Assembly (NCBI GenBank): GCA_963580245.1
Contig: CAUZJO010000062.1
Coordinates: 1-26,969 of the forward strand
Length of the DNA stretch: 26,969 bases
Origin: CAUZJO01 sp963580245
GTDB taxonomy: Bacteria; Sumerlaeota; Sumerlaeia; MVZB01
Direction of reading: 5' to 3'
Position 1 is the stretch's first letter; every line of letters starts with the position of its first letter. Below are positions 1 through 8,146 of the stretch, piece after piece. The notes below the pieces were generated by a model. It searched no databases. It was given only the letters and a program-made list of their open reading frames with translations, and was not told the origin of the DNA. Made by a program: the position numbers and the translations under genes.

Positions 1-252
1 CGCAAGCGTTGGATTTGCTCGAAAACACGAGCCAAAACGCCGCGCTTGGCCCAACGATTCATGCGAGTGTAAATCGTGTGCCAGTTGCCGTAATGGCTCG
101 GCAGGCCGCGCCATTTGCAGCCGTGTTTCGCCACGTAGAGGATCGCGTTAAGCACTTGGAGGTTGGACAGGCTGACATTTCCCCGCTGTTTCGGCAAACA
201 CGGGGCAATCTTTTCGTATTGTTCGGGAAGGTAAATGGTGGCGGTGAGGCAT
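1..252 (-). CDS. IS5-family transposase, N-terminal part (truncated by window edge, apparent +1 frameshift near start)
   Basis: Read on the minus strand, the frame from about 233 down to 1 encodes LPEQYEKIAPCLP, QRGNVSLSNLQVLNAILYVA, HGCKWRGLP and NWHTIYTRMNRWAKRG. This is the N-terminal DUF4096-type region of IS5-family DDE transposases. The catalytic DDE part lies beyond the window. The frame has no ATG: an in-frame TGA sits at 252-254. A start ATG at 250-252 (MPHRHH) joins this frame if one T is removed from the run at plus 233-235, giving MPHRHHYLPEQYEK. I recall that related transposases start in a similar way. The shift may be a base-calling error or a real lesion. No ribosome binding site or inverted repeat could be fixed with confidence. 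The family call is firm; the start is uncertain. Confidence 0.8.
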
Positions 253-287
253 CAAAGTGCGCATATCAGTTAGGTAATGGCCATCGA

Positions 288-299
288 CCCCGAACGGGG
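288..299. repeat. short perfect inverted repeat
   Basis: CCCCG-AA-CGGGG is a 5-bp perfect palindrome with a 2-nt centre. It lies between the IS transposase and the end of the O-antigen-ligase-like gene. It has no following T-run on either strand, so it is not a convincing intrinsic terminator. It may belong to the end region of the IS element. Confidence 0.3.
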
Positions 300-368
300 C
301 CCGATGTGATTCGCACGGAGCCATGAAACGGACTTGCACCGTATATCAGAGTGGAACCCGCCGGACCC

Positions 369-2441
369 TCATTGGTCATCATCGACGGGTTCCATGCCCA
401 CGGCGGCGCGCAGGCGCTGATACAAGGAAAACTGGAACTCCCAAACCGGCGCCTGCTCCCGCTCGATGAACTCCAAATCGGCCCGCGCGTTATCGATCTT
501 GCCGGCCTCCGCGAGCATCCTGGCGCGCTCAAGGCGGTGACCGGCGTCGGTGGGGTAGCGCTCGATCGCCTCGCTCATGCGGACGATCGCCTCGGCTTGT
601 CTCCCCCGCGACCATAACCACCGCGCCTGGGCCGCGCGAATCGACGCCGAGTAGGGGTTCAAGTTGCCCGCCTTGAGCAACATCGGCCACTCGTGCGACG
701 GCTTGCCCGCCAGCGCCACCGCCCGCGCATGCGCCACCAGCAATCCCCCGTCATCGGGGAGCCAGCCGACGGCGCGTCCGTAAGCCGCCTCGGCATCCGT
801 ATACCGCCCCTCTTGCATCAAATCCGCGGCCCGATTCTTGTGATGAGCGGCCAAGTGATAACGAGGCATCATCGCCAGCGCCAGAACGAGCAATGAACCG
901 GCCATCAGCGGCGCCATGCCCCTGATGAGAGGCCCCTTCCCCGTCCCGCCCGTGGTCGGCCGTTCGCTCGCCGGATAACCGACGGCAGCCCCGGCAACAA
1001 GACCCGTAAAAATCAGGAACACCGGCCACTGCAAAGTGAATTGCATCAGTCCGTTGAATCCGAGTACGACCACGCAAGCGAGGAGCCAATAGGCTTCGCT
1101 TGGACGTTCACTCCTCCTTTTCTCGCCAGTGCTTACCCTCCATCGCCAGACTTTCCAAAGCAACGCCAAGATCGCGCCCCAAAACAACAGACCCAACCCC
1201 AACCCGATCAGCCCCAACTCGCAAAGCGACTGAAAGAGCCACGAATGGGCGTGGATGCTCTCGCGCGCGATGGCCGGTTTGTGGGTCATGTAGAGCAGCG
1301 AGAATCCACCCGGACCGGCGCCGACGATGGGGTCCTCCGCCCAAATGTCCAGCGCGATCTTCCAATAGAAAAGGCGCTCGCGCACCGTGGAGAGATTCGT
1401 CAGGCGACCAATCCAGCTCTGAGCCGCCTCCCCTCCCTCGGCAGACGCTGATCTCGCGATCATCCAAAGGAGGCCGGCAAGGACAGTCATTGAGAAAAGC
1501 GTCAATGCCCTTGCCGCACCGGGTCGCGGGCCTCCGATCCATCGCCCCGCGGAGACGAGACCCAGCAAGCCCAAAGCCAGTGCCAACAGCAAAGTCAATA
1601 CGCCGCCGGTACTTTGAGTCAGGTAGACGCCGACGACGGCCAACGCCAGACCCAGTGCGCCGACTCCGCGCCAGACCAGTTTTTCACCACGCTGAAGACA
1701 CGCGACGGCGAAAACCGCCAACGCCGAAAGCTGGGCCGCGAACAGGTTCGGATCGCCCAGCCCTCCGCCCACACGCCCCTCGCCCAGGCGATGCAAGAGA
1801 CTTTGAGTCATGAGGTCGGATGGGGGCATGCCCCCCAGTTCGGCCTCCATGAACGCCAGAGTGCGCGGAAAACTGATAAAGTACTGATGGAGGGCATCGA
1901 GCCCAAATACAATGGCCGCAAGCGCGAGCGTCCTGCGCAGGGCGACAAATATGGAGCCGTTCTTAACGAGCCGGGTCCGCTCATAAACGGCCAGCCCCAC
2001 GCCCGTCCCCAGAGCCACACCCATCCAGCCAAGCCCCAGCACCGCCTCCCTGCCCGACGCCGACACGAGGATGAAGCTCCAGCGCGCGGCCGCCCACAAC
2101 GCCAAGCCCAGCCCCGCAAGGATCGGCAAACGCCCCAGCGCATCCAGCCAAGCCCCACCCGCCCCGATCGCCCGGCACCCGACCGCCAACCCCACGCCTA
2201 AACAGGCCAGCATCCCGCACAAGGCCATGTTCTGGATCGGGTAGGCCGTCGTCGGATAGAAAAACAAGCCCGCCACCACGACTGCGGCAAGCACGCCCAG
2301 CAAGGTGGCTGAAGGAGCCTCGCCCCGCGGGAGCGTAAGCCTTGTATTTTCAGACGTTTTTGGCCTTGAACCTCGCAAGCTGTCCTCGGACCATGCCAAA
2401 CTTCGGCGCACGACCATGAGTCCCCACCGTCGCCTCGCCAT
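369..2441 (-). CDS. O-antigen ligase-like (Wzy_C) polytopic membrane protein with C-terminal TPR repeats
   Basis: The 690-residue protein has about a dozen hydrophobic segments in its first 500 residues. The Wzy_C/O-antigen ligase signature lies at about residues 355-430: W-x-A-x-D-I-W-A-E-D-P-I-V-G-A-G-P-G-G-F, a long loop, then HAHSWLFQSLCELGLIGL. In this family the loop His lies near the active site for glycan transfer from undecaprenyl-diphosphate carriers on the outer face of the inner membrane. Residues from about 515 to 680 form TPR-like helices (RYTDAEAAYGRAV, RQAEAIVRMSEAIERYP, AGKIDNARADLE). The start at 2441 is preceded by GAGGG at 4-nt spacing. It could be an O-antigen ligase, a Wzy polymerase or a protein O-glycosyltransferase; the sequence alone cannot separate these. 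No other polysaccharide gene is nearby. It is divergent from lipB with 58 bp between them. Confidence 0.85.
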   Translation of the reverse strand: MARRRWGLMVVRRSLAWSEDSLRGSRPKTSENTRLTLPRGEAPSATLLGVLAAVVVAGLFFYPTTAYPIQNMALCGMLACLGVGLAVGCRAIGAGGAWLDALGRLPILAGLGLALWAAARWSFILVSASGREAVLGLGWMGVALGTGVGLAVYERTRLVKNGSIFVALRRTLALAAIVFGLDALHQYFISFPRTLAFMEAELGGMPPSDLMTQSLLHRLGEGRVGGGLGDPNLFAAQLSALAVFAVACLQRGEKLVWRGVGALGLALAVVGVYLTQSTGGVLTLLLALALGLLGLVSAGRWIGGPRPGAARALTLFSMTVLAGLLWMIARSASAEGGEAAQSWIGRLTNLSTVRERLFYWKIALDIWAEDPIVGAGPGGFSLLYMTHKPAIARESIHAHSWLFQSLCELGLIGLGLGLLFWGAILALLWKVWRWRVSTGEKRRSERPSEAYWLLACVVVLGFNGLMQFTLQWPVFLIFTGLVAGAAVGYPASERPTTGGTGKGPLIRGMAPLMAGSLLVLALAMMPRYHLAAHHKNRAADLMQEGRYTDAEAAYGRAVGWLPDDGGLLVAHARAVALAGKPSHEWPMLLKAGNLNPYSASIRAAQARWLWSRGRQAEAIVRMSEAIERYPTDAGHRLERARMLAEAGKIDNARADLEFIEREQAPVWEFQFSLYQRLRAAVGMEPVDDDQ

Positions 2442-2499
2442 TGGACCCTCGACCCGCGCTGTTGTCCATCCCTTGCTAATATGAAATAATCAGAGCTGC

Positions 2500-3246
2500 A
2501 TGAAGACCAGCGCAAAAACCGCCGTCGAGTCATCCCGCGCCCCCGCCTCGTTTTCCGGGCGTCGGGAGACGAGCGTCCGGCGAATCGTACGTAGCCCCGG
2601 CCTCGCCCGGCTATGGCCCTGGGGGATGCGCGATTTTGGCGAAATCCTGGCCTTGCAGGAGAAGCTGCACGCCGACCGGGTCGCCGACCACATCCCCGAC
2701 ACCTGGCTCGCCGGCGAACATCCCACCGTCATCACCCATGGGGTGCGTGGTGGGGATGGAGATATCGTCAGGCCAGGCGCCTACCCCATCTTTTCGGTCG
2801 ACCGCGGCGGTCAGACCACTTTGCACAATCCCGGTCAACTCGTCATCTATCCGATCATCAAGACGGCCGAGGAACTCCGATTTCAGGCGTGGTACGCCCG
2901 CGCGCTGGTGACCACGATTCGGAACTGGCTGGCCGAGCGGCTGGGCATCAGCCTGGAGATGATCAAAGGGCGGCCGGGCCTATTCCTGGAGGGACGCAAG
3001 GCCGCGGCGATCGGCGTTTCGATTCGGCGGCACGTCTCGATGCACGGAATCGCCATCAACGTTTGCAACGATCTTCGACCCTGGGGCACCATCGTCGCGT
3101 GCGGCGAGACGGCGACCCGGCCGGTCACGCTGAGCGAGATCGTCGGCCGGCGCATTGCGACGAATGAACTGATAGCGACCTTGCCGGAATTCTTGAACGA
3201 ATACTGGGGATACGAGTTGGTCGACGTTAAGCATAACGATAATTAG
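2500..3246 (+). CDS. lipB: Octanoyl-[acyl-carrier-protein]:protein N-octanoyltransferase (lipoate biosynthesis)
   Basis: LipB moves the octanoyl group from acyl carrier protein to lipoyl domains of 2-oxoacid dehydrogenases and GcvH in the cytoplasm; LipA then inserts sulfur. The family hallmarks are all visible: RGGQTTLHNPGQLVIYPI (His at about residue 109), GRKAAAIGV with the conserved Lys (about 167), SMHGIAINV, and the catalytic Cys in VACGETATRP (about 201). The length of 248 aa fits the family, but about 35 residues precede the usual start of homology (LARLWPWGMRDFGEILALQ). The true start could therefore lie downstream of 2500, although no better start codon with a ribosome binding site is evident. 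No lipA or lipoylated enzyme gene is next to it. Confidence 0.93.
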   Translation: MKTSAKTAVESSRAPASFSGRRETSVRRIVRSPGLARLWPWGMRDFGEILALQEKLHADRVADHIPDTWLAGEHPTVITHGVRGGDGDIVRPGAYPIFSVDRGGQTTLHNPGQLVIYPIIKTAEELRFQAWYARALVTTIRNWLAERLGISLEMIKGRPGLFLEGRKAAAIGVSIRRHVSMHGIAINVCNDLRPWGTIVACGETATRPVTLSEIVGRRIATNELIATLPEFLNEYWGYELVDVKHNDN

Positions 3247-3281
3247 GATGCGGATAACGCGGATCTTTCGGATTCGCGCGG
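3246..3281. repeat. intergenic CGCGGAT-type repeat, copy A
   Basis: TGCGGATAACGCGGAT followed by CGGATTCGCGCGG lies directly after the lipB stop codon. The same unit, CGCGGAT-NN-CGCGGAT, recurs at 7994-8036 and 11827-11844. All three copies are between genes. Confidence 0.5.
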
Positions 3282-3354
3282 AACGATTGATAGAAATCAA
3301 CCGGATATGCGTTGAAGGTTGCCCATGATTAGAATCTTGAAATGATTACCGTTT

Positions 3355-5454
3355 ATGCCCATCTCTGAACGATCGAAACTGCGCCATGACTCGAAGTTGA
3401 AACCGGGCGGGAAGGTCTCGGGCGTGTTTCAGGCCGGCGCGCGGCGCGGGGGGTATCTGGTGCCCGATACAGCCGGCGTCCCGGACGTGCGCGTCCCGCC
3501 GCACGCCACCTCCACCGCGCTGCACGGCGATCACGTTCAGGTGCGCATCACGCGCGCCAAGCTCGGCCGCCAGGTCAAGGGCGAGATCATCCGCATCCTG
3601 CACCACGCCAATAAGCGGATCATCGGCCGCGTCGTGCACGCGGGTAGCTACGCGGTCGTCCATCCCAAAAACCAGAAAATCCACCGCGTCGTGGAGATTC
3701 ACCGCCGGCTCGATCCGGACGAAGTCCCCGACGGGGCCTGGGTCGTGGTCGAAGTGCGCCAGTGGTCCCAGTCCCCCAATGAGCCGCTGATCGGCAAACT
3801 GGCCGAGGTCATCGGCCTGGATGACGACAAGGGTTTGCCGATCCTCCTACTCATCCGCACCGCCGGCGTTGATCCGAAGTTCCCCAAAGAGGTCCAGAAA
3901 GAGGCCGACGCATTGTTGGCGGCAGAGACGGCGGCAACAGACGACCAGGAACCCAAGCGACTCGACCTGCGAGGCAAGCGCGTCTGCACGATCGATCCCG
4001 CCACGGCCAAGGATTTCGACGACGCGATCCATCTGGTCGAGCGGTTGCCCAAGGGATGGCGCATCGGCGTCCACATCGCCGACGTATCTCATTACGTCCG
4101 CCCCGGAACGGCCCTGGACCGCGAGGCCCATTCGCGAAGCACGTCGATTTACCCCGTCGATCGCGTCATCCCGATGCTCCCTGAAGCCCTTTCGAACAAC
4201 CTGTGCAGCCTGCGACCCGGTGAAGACAGGCCGACCCTGTCGGTCTTCTTTAACGTCAGTTCAAGCGGCCAGGTCACCCACGTCGAGTTTCACCAAACCT
4301 GCATTCACTCGGTGCGTCGCTTCGCCTACGAGGAGGTGCAGGGCCTCTTCGACGCCGCCGACGAAGAAGCGGGCAATGCCGTCGACCTGCCCCAACACCC
4401 TCGGCCCCGGCCGATCGTCGCCGAGGCCCTGCGAGCAGACCTCCTGGGACTGCGCCAGGCGGGCCGGGCGCTCAACCGGGCGCGTATGCAGCGGGGGGCA
4501 CTCGACCTGGACATGCCCGAACCCCAGGTCCACTTCGACGCCGAGGGCACCGTGAGCGACCTGCGTTACGCGGAGCGATTCGAGGCGCATCGGCTGATCG
4601 AAGAGCTGATGATCGCGGCCAATGAAGCTGTCGCCCGCGGGCTCGAGCGACGCGGCTTTCCGCTCCTCTATCGCGTTCACGACGAGCCCCAGGAGGACAA
4701 GCTTGCGGTGATTGCCCCCGTTCTGGGCCGGCTGGGGGTTCCGGTGCCGAGTCACGGCGGCATGACCCGCGAACAGCTCCAGACGGCGCTGGCCCAGGCC
4801 CGCCGCCATCCGGCCGGCGTGGTCATCCAGCGTTGGGTCCTACGCGCGATGATGCGCGCCAAGTATCAGCCCGAGAACATCGGCCACTACGGCTTGGCCT
4901 CCGAGGCCTACGCGCACTTCACGTCGCCGATCCGGCGTTATCCCGACCTGGTCGTCCATCGCGTGGTGAAAGCGACGTTGCTCGGCGAGCGGCCGGACGA
5001 TGAGAGCATGATCGAGCTGGCGGGCGAACTGCCGGACTGGGGACGGCACGCCTCCCAGCGCGAAGAGCTGTCCCAACGCATTGAGTGGGACGCGCAGGAG
5101 ATTTGTGGTCTGATGTTCATGCGCCGCTACCTCGGCGACGTCTTTGACGGATTCATCGCGGGCGTCGCCGGCTCCGGTTTCTTCGTGGCACTCAAGGACT
5201 ATCCCGTCGAGGGCTACGTGCGCATCGCCGAGCTCGACGATGATTACTACGACCTGGACGATACCTCGCTGGTGTGGCGGGGCCGTGGGTCGGGCCGCCA
5301 ATACGCGCTCGGGGATGCGGTCACCGTGATGATCCAACGGGTCGACGTGCTGGCCGGTCGGATGGACTTTGCCCTGCTCAGACAGGGAAAGCGCCCCCAG
5401 CCCACGCCGGCCAGTCGCCCCGAACGCCGACGCCGCACGAAGGGGCGGCGCTAA
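3355..5454 (+). CDS. rnr: Ribonuclease R (RNB-family 3'-5' exoribonuclease)
   Basis: A processive 3'-5' exoribonuclease of 699 aa that degrades structured RNA. Domains in order: OB/cold-shock-like domains (about 15-175), then the RNB catalytic domain (about 200-545), then a C-terminal S1 domain (about 590-675) and a basic tail rich in Arg and Lys. The RNB active site is intact: TIDPATAKDFDDAIHL carries the four metal-binding Asp residues, and HFTSPIRRYPDLVVHR is the second family signature. The N-terminal winged helix of E. coli RNase R is absent, as in many shorter bacterial homologues. The first ATG with homology is at 3355; it has no clear Shine-Dalgarno sequence. RNase II is a less likely alternative, given the tail and overall layout. 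Confidence 0.93.
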   Translation: MPISERSKLRHDSKLKPGGKVSGVFQAGARRGGYLVPDTAGVPDVRVPPHATSTALHGDHVQVRITRAKLGRQVKGEIIRILHHANKRIIGRVVHAGSYAVVHPKNQKIHRVVEIHRRLDPDEVPDGAWVVVEVRQWSQSPNEPLIGKLAEVIGLDDDKGLPILLLIRTAGVDPKFPKEVQKEADALLAAETAATDDQEPKRLDLRGKRVCTIDPATAKDFDDAIHLVERLPKGWRIGVHIADVSHYVRPGTALDREAHSRSTSIYPVDRVIPMLPEALSNNLCSLRPGEDRPTLSVFFNVSSSGQVTHVEFHQTCIHSVRRFAYEEVQGLFDAADEEAGNAVDLPQHPRPRPIVAEALRADLLGLRQAGRALNRARMQRGALDLDMPEPQVHFDAEGTVSDLRYAERFEAHRLIEELMIAANEAVARGLERRGFPLLYRVHDEPQEDKLAVIAPVLGRLGVPVPSHGGMTREQLQTALAQARRHPAGVVIQRWVLRAMMRAKYQPENIGHYGLASEAYAHFTSPIRRYPDLVVHRVVKATLLGERPDDESMIELAGELPDWGRHASQREELSQRIEWDAQEICGLMFMRRYLGDVFDGFIAGVAGSGFFVALKDYPVEGYVRIAELDDDYYDLDDTSLVWRGRGSGRQYALGDAVTVMIQRVDVLAGRMDFALLRQGKRPQPTPASRPERRRRTKGRR

Positions 5455-5509
5455 GACGCTCACAAATGGTTCCATATAGTTAAAGCATCTCATTAAGAGG
5501 AGACCCGCA

Positions 5510-5797
5510 ATGCCACTATTCGTAATGATCGGCAGGGATGGGCCGGAGGGGATCGAGCGACGCGCCGAGGCGCGGCCACGCCATTTGGAACATTGGCAAC
5601 CGCACGCCAGCCAAGGCGAGGTCGTCTTCGCCGGCCCGCTGCTCGCCCATGAGGGCAGCGAGATGATTGGCTCGGTGATCATCTTCGACGCCCCCGACCA
5701 AAAAACCGCCGAAGGCAGGGTCGCAAGCGATCCCTATGCCGCCGAGGGAATCTTTGAATCCACCGAGTGCCTGGGCACCCGCAAGGTGCTCCCCTGA
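5510..5797 (+). CDS. YciI-family small protein (ferredoxin-like alpha+beta barrel)
   Basis: The 95-aa product has the YCII-domain pattern: an N-terminal MPLFVMIGRDGPEG strand, RPRHLEHWQPHASQGEVVFAGPLL (conserved His and the G-x-L/V-x-x-A-G-P-L segment), GSVIIFDAPDQKTAEGRVASDPYAAEGIF and a final short strand. YciI proteins are small dimeric cytoplasmic proteins, some with hydrolase or oxygenase-related roles, and most have no known substrate. A strong ribosome binding site (AAGAGGAG) lies 8 bases before the ATG. It follows rnr by 55 bp in the same direction and could be co-transcribed with it. The specific function is unknown. Confidence 0.85.
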   Translation: MPLFVMIGRDGPEGIERRAEARPRHLEHWQPHASQGEVVFAGPLLAHEGSEMIGSVIIFDAPDQKTAEGRVASDPYAAEGIFESTECLGTRKVLP

Positions 5798-5827
5798 GGG
5801 CCTACGACCCAGGCCAGGGCCTTACCG

Positions 5828-6334
5828 CTAGGCGCGACGAAACCACACTAAGCCCAGCAGCATGAACCCGACCAGGCTGATGATCAGGGTAGCGAAACAC
5901 AGCGCGATCGCGTCAAACAAGATGAGCGGCGCCGAGATATCCCTGCGCCAGTGTTTATCCGGAAGCCGACCAGAAGCGGGCTCCTGGGAATCGATCTGAT
6001 CACCCGTGGCATCCGTCTGGCACCGGCGCAACTGGTCCCATATGGTGTTTCCGGCGGCCAAGAAAACGAACATGATCGCTGGAAGAATGAGGCTGGGAAT
6101 GAGGATCGTGGGAACGGTGATCAACCCCTTGCGCCCAAGCCACACCAACCAGAAGAACCAGGCCTGATGCAAAACAAACAGCACGGCCATCAGCGGGTAG
6201 CGCCCCGCGAAGTAATCCTCGACGCCCAGCACCCGCGAGGGGCGATCGCCGAATGGATTGGTCGAGCGGTCAAACACGATAACCCGCCTGTCTTCCTGCT
6301 CGCTCCATTTTAAGCCGTTCACGCCGTTTGACAA
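5828..6334 (-). CDS. Small integral membrane protein of unknown function
   Basis: I do not recognise the family. The 168-residue product has hydrophobic stretches at about 46-66 (YPLMAVLFVLHQAWFFWLVWL), 73-93 (VPTILIPSLILPAIMFVFLA) and 138-164 (LILFDAIALCFATLIISLVGFMLLGLVWF). A polar loop separates the second and third. Three membrane spans are likely. The N-terminus is acidic and polar (WSEQEDRRVIVFD) and carries an RPSRVLGVEDYFAGRYP segment. The only start giving the full length is a TTG at 6334, preceded by a weak GTGGAA; a GTG four codons later is an alternative. It lies opposite in direction to both neighbours. Amino-acid composition and the clean hydrophobic blocks support a real gene. 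Confidence 0.62.
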   Translation of the reverse strand: MSNGVNGLKWSEQEDRRVIVFDRSTNPFGDRPSRVLGVEDYFAGRYPLMAVLFVLHQAWFFWLVWLGRKGLITVPTILIPSLILPAIMFVFLAAGNTIWDQLRRCQTDATGDQIDSQEPASGRLPDKHWRRDISAPLILFDAIALCFATLIISLVGFMLLGLVWFRRA

Positions 6335-6531
6335 GTTCCACGTGATAGATCATCCTGGGCCGCCTGAAATGATGGATTCGGGTAGGCCCCGGCCGGTGAA
6401 TGACTCGTGAGACGCCATGCGCCCCTGAGGGGCGGTCTCCGATGACTTGACGGACCCCCACCGTTTCGGGTAGAATCCATATGTCGATAAAAGACGGAAG
6501 CCGGTTTCACGGTTTGTTGCGTTTTTTGCGA

Positions 6532-6571
6532 TTGTTCATTTTTATGTCGTATATGTGTTATTGTATATATT
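6532..6571 (+). promoter_or_regulatory. AT-rich promoter region of the citrate synthase gene
   Basis: The 100 bases before the citrate synthase gene are distinctly AT-rich compared with the rest of the region. One possible sigma-70 pair is TTGTTC (6532-6537), an 18-bp spacer, then TGTTAT (6556-6561); TATATT at 6566-6571 is an alternative -10 element. The exact elements are uncertain. Confidence 0.35.
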
Positions 6572-6625
6572 TAAGACTCGCTCACGGATGGCACTTTATC
6601 AAATTTACCCAAACGGAAGTTTAAA

Positions 6626-7945
6626 ATGTCAAATATGTTAACAACTGACCCAACCGCTAGCCAGGTGGCGACCATCGAACTCGATGGACAGACCTATGAG
6701 CTGCCGGTCGTTGAGGGGACCGAGAAGGAACGGGGGATTGACGTTTCGAGCCTGCGCGCCACGACCGGGCTCATCACCGTCGACGACGGCTACGGCAATA
6801 CCGGCTCCTGCCTCAGCGATATCACGTTCATCGACGGAAAAAAAGGCATCCTGCGCTACCGTGGCATCCCCATCGAGCAGTTGGCCGCAAATTCCACGTT
6901 CGTCGAGACGGCCTACCTTCTCATTCATGGCGAGTTGCCAACCGAGGCCGAGCTGGCAGCCTTCTCCGCAAGCCTGACCCATCAGGAACTTATCCACGAG
7001 AACCTCAAGTATCACTTTGAGGGTTTTCCGCCCACGGCCCATCCCATGGCGATCCTCTCTTCGATGATCAACGCCATGAGCTGCTACCACCCGCACCTGT
7101 TCGACCTGGAGGATGATCATCAGTTTGACAGCGCGGCCTCGCGCCTGATCAGCAAGGTGCGCACGATCGCGGCCTTCTCGTATAAGAAATCGCGGGGCCA
7201 ACCGTTTGTTTATCCCAAACCCGACCTCAGCTACGCCGCCAATCTCGTCCACATGATGTTCTCGATCCCGTACAAAGACTACGATCCGCCCGAGGAAATC
7301 GTCAAGGCCATCAACCTGATCCTGATGCTCCACGCCGATCACGAGCAGAACTGCTCAACCTCGACCGTGCGGATGGTCGGTTCGAGCCGGGCCAATCTGT
7401 TCGCCTCGGTGGCCGCGGGCGTCTGCGCGCTGTGGGGCCCGCTGCACGGCGGGGCCAACATGGCGGTCATCAACATGCTCGAGGAGATCGTGAGAACCGG
7501 GACGGACCTGGACGAATACGTCGCCAACGTCAAGGACAAGCGGAACAGTATCCGCCTGATGGGTTTCGGCCACCGCGTCTACAAGAACCACGACCCGCGC
7601 GCGCGCATCCTCAAGCAGTCGGCCGATGAGGTGCTCGAAAAGCTTGGGATCCACGATCCCGCGCTCGAGGTGGCCAAAAAGCTCGAAGAGGTGGCACTCA
7701 ACGACGAGTATTTCCTCGAACGTAAGCTCTATCCCAACGTCGACTTCTACAGCGGCCTCGTCATGCGCGCCATCGGCTTCCCGCTCGATATGTTCACGGT
7801 GATGTTCGCCATCGGCCGCATGCCGGGCTGGATCGCCCACTGGCGCGAAGTCAACCAGGACACCAAGGCCCGTATCTATCGTCCCCGCCAGATATACATG
7901 GGCTATACCGAGCGCGACTACCTGCCGATCGGCGAGCGGGAATGA
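6626..7945 (+). CDS. gltA: Type II citrate synthase
   Basis: Condenses acetyl-CoA with oxaloacetate to citrate, the first step of the TCA cycle, in the cytoplasm. The 439-aa length and the N-terminal small beta domain (TYELPVVEGTEKERGIDVSSLR, YGNTGSCLSDITFIDGKKGILRYRG in two adjoining parts) match the hexameric Gram-negative type. All three catalytic residues are present: His274 in GPLHGGAN, His316 in MGFGHRVYKNHDPRA and Asp373 in NVDFYSG. HADHEQNCSTSTVR, the family segment before the active site, is also intact. GGAAG lies 6 bases before the ATG, which fixes the start. It appears monocistronic, with its own AT-rich upstream region. The long minus-strand open frames opposite it are codon shadows. 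Confidence 0.96.
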   Translation: MSNMLTTDPTASQVATIELDGQTYELPVVEGTEKERGIDVSSLRATTGLITVDDGYGNTGSCLSDITFIDGKKGILRYRGIPIEQLAANSTFVETAYLLIHGELPTEAELAAFSASLTHQELIHENLKYHFEGFPPTAHPMAILSSMINAMSCYHPHLFDLEDDHQFDSAASRLISKVRTIAAFSYKKSRGQPFVYPKPDLSYAANLVHMMFSIPYKDYDPPEEIVKAINLILMLHADHEQNCSTSTVRMVGSSRANLFASVAAGVCALWGPLHGGANMAVINMLEEIVRTGTDLDEYVANVKDKRNSIRLMGFGHRVYKNHDPRARILKQSADEVLEKLGIHDPALEVAKKLEEVALNDEYFLERKLYPNVDFYSGLVMRAIGFPLDMFTVMFAIGRMPGWIAHWREVNQDTKARIYRPRQIYMGYTERDYLPIGERE

Positions 7946-7993
7946 CGGCTCTCGTTCTTTCGCGGCTATCAGATAAAAATGGGACGCTGATTT

Positions 7994-8036
7994 GACGGAT
8001 TCACACGGATCAGTCTTTATCCGCGTCATCCGCGTT
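7994..8036. repeat. intergenic CGCGGAT-type repeat, copy B (imperfect inverted repeat)
   Basis: GACGGATTCACACGGATCAG faces TATCCGCGTCATCCGCGTTC across a few bases, so the element is an imperfect inverted repeat between the citrate synthase gene and the UbiD-family gene. The right arm read in reverse, CGCGGATGACGCGGAT, matches copy A (TGCGGATAACGCGGAT) at 14 of 16 positions. Confidence 0.55.
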
Positions 8037-8146
8037 CTATTCCATGGCGCGACTAGCGCGAGAAACTTGTCTCGGATTAGGGAATCAGCTTCGGTCAACG
8101 AAAAGCGTAGGCTTTGGCTTTCTTTTCACTGAAATCCACCCATGCG

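Noticed and set aside
4840..5682. Long minus-strand open frame across the 3' part of rnr and the YciI-like gene
   Set aside because: It overlaps two genes with strong homology signals, has no motif of its own and no ribosome binding site.
6638..8098. Two long minus-strand open frames opposite the citrate synthase gene
   Set aside because: They are codon shadows of a well-supported gene. Their translations are low-complexity (His, Asp, Val, Arg rich) with no recognisable motif.
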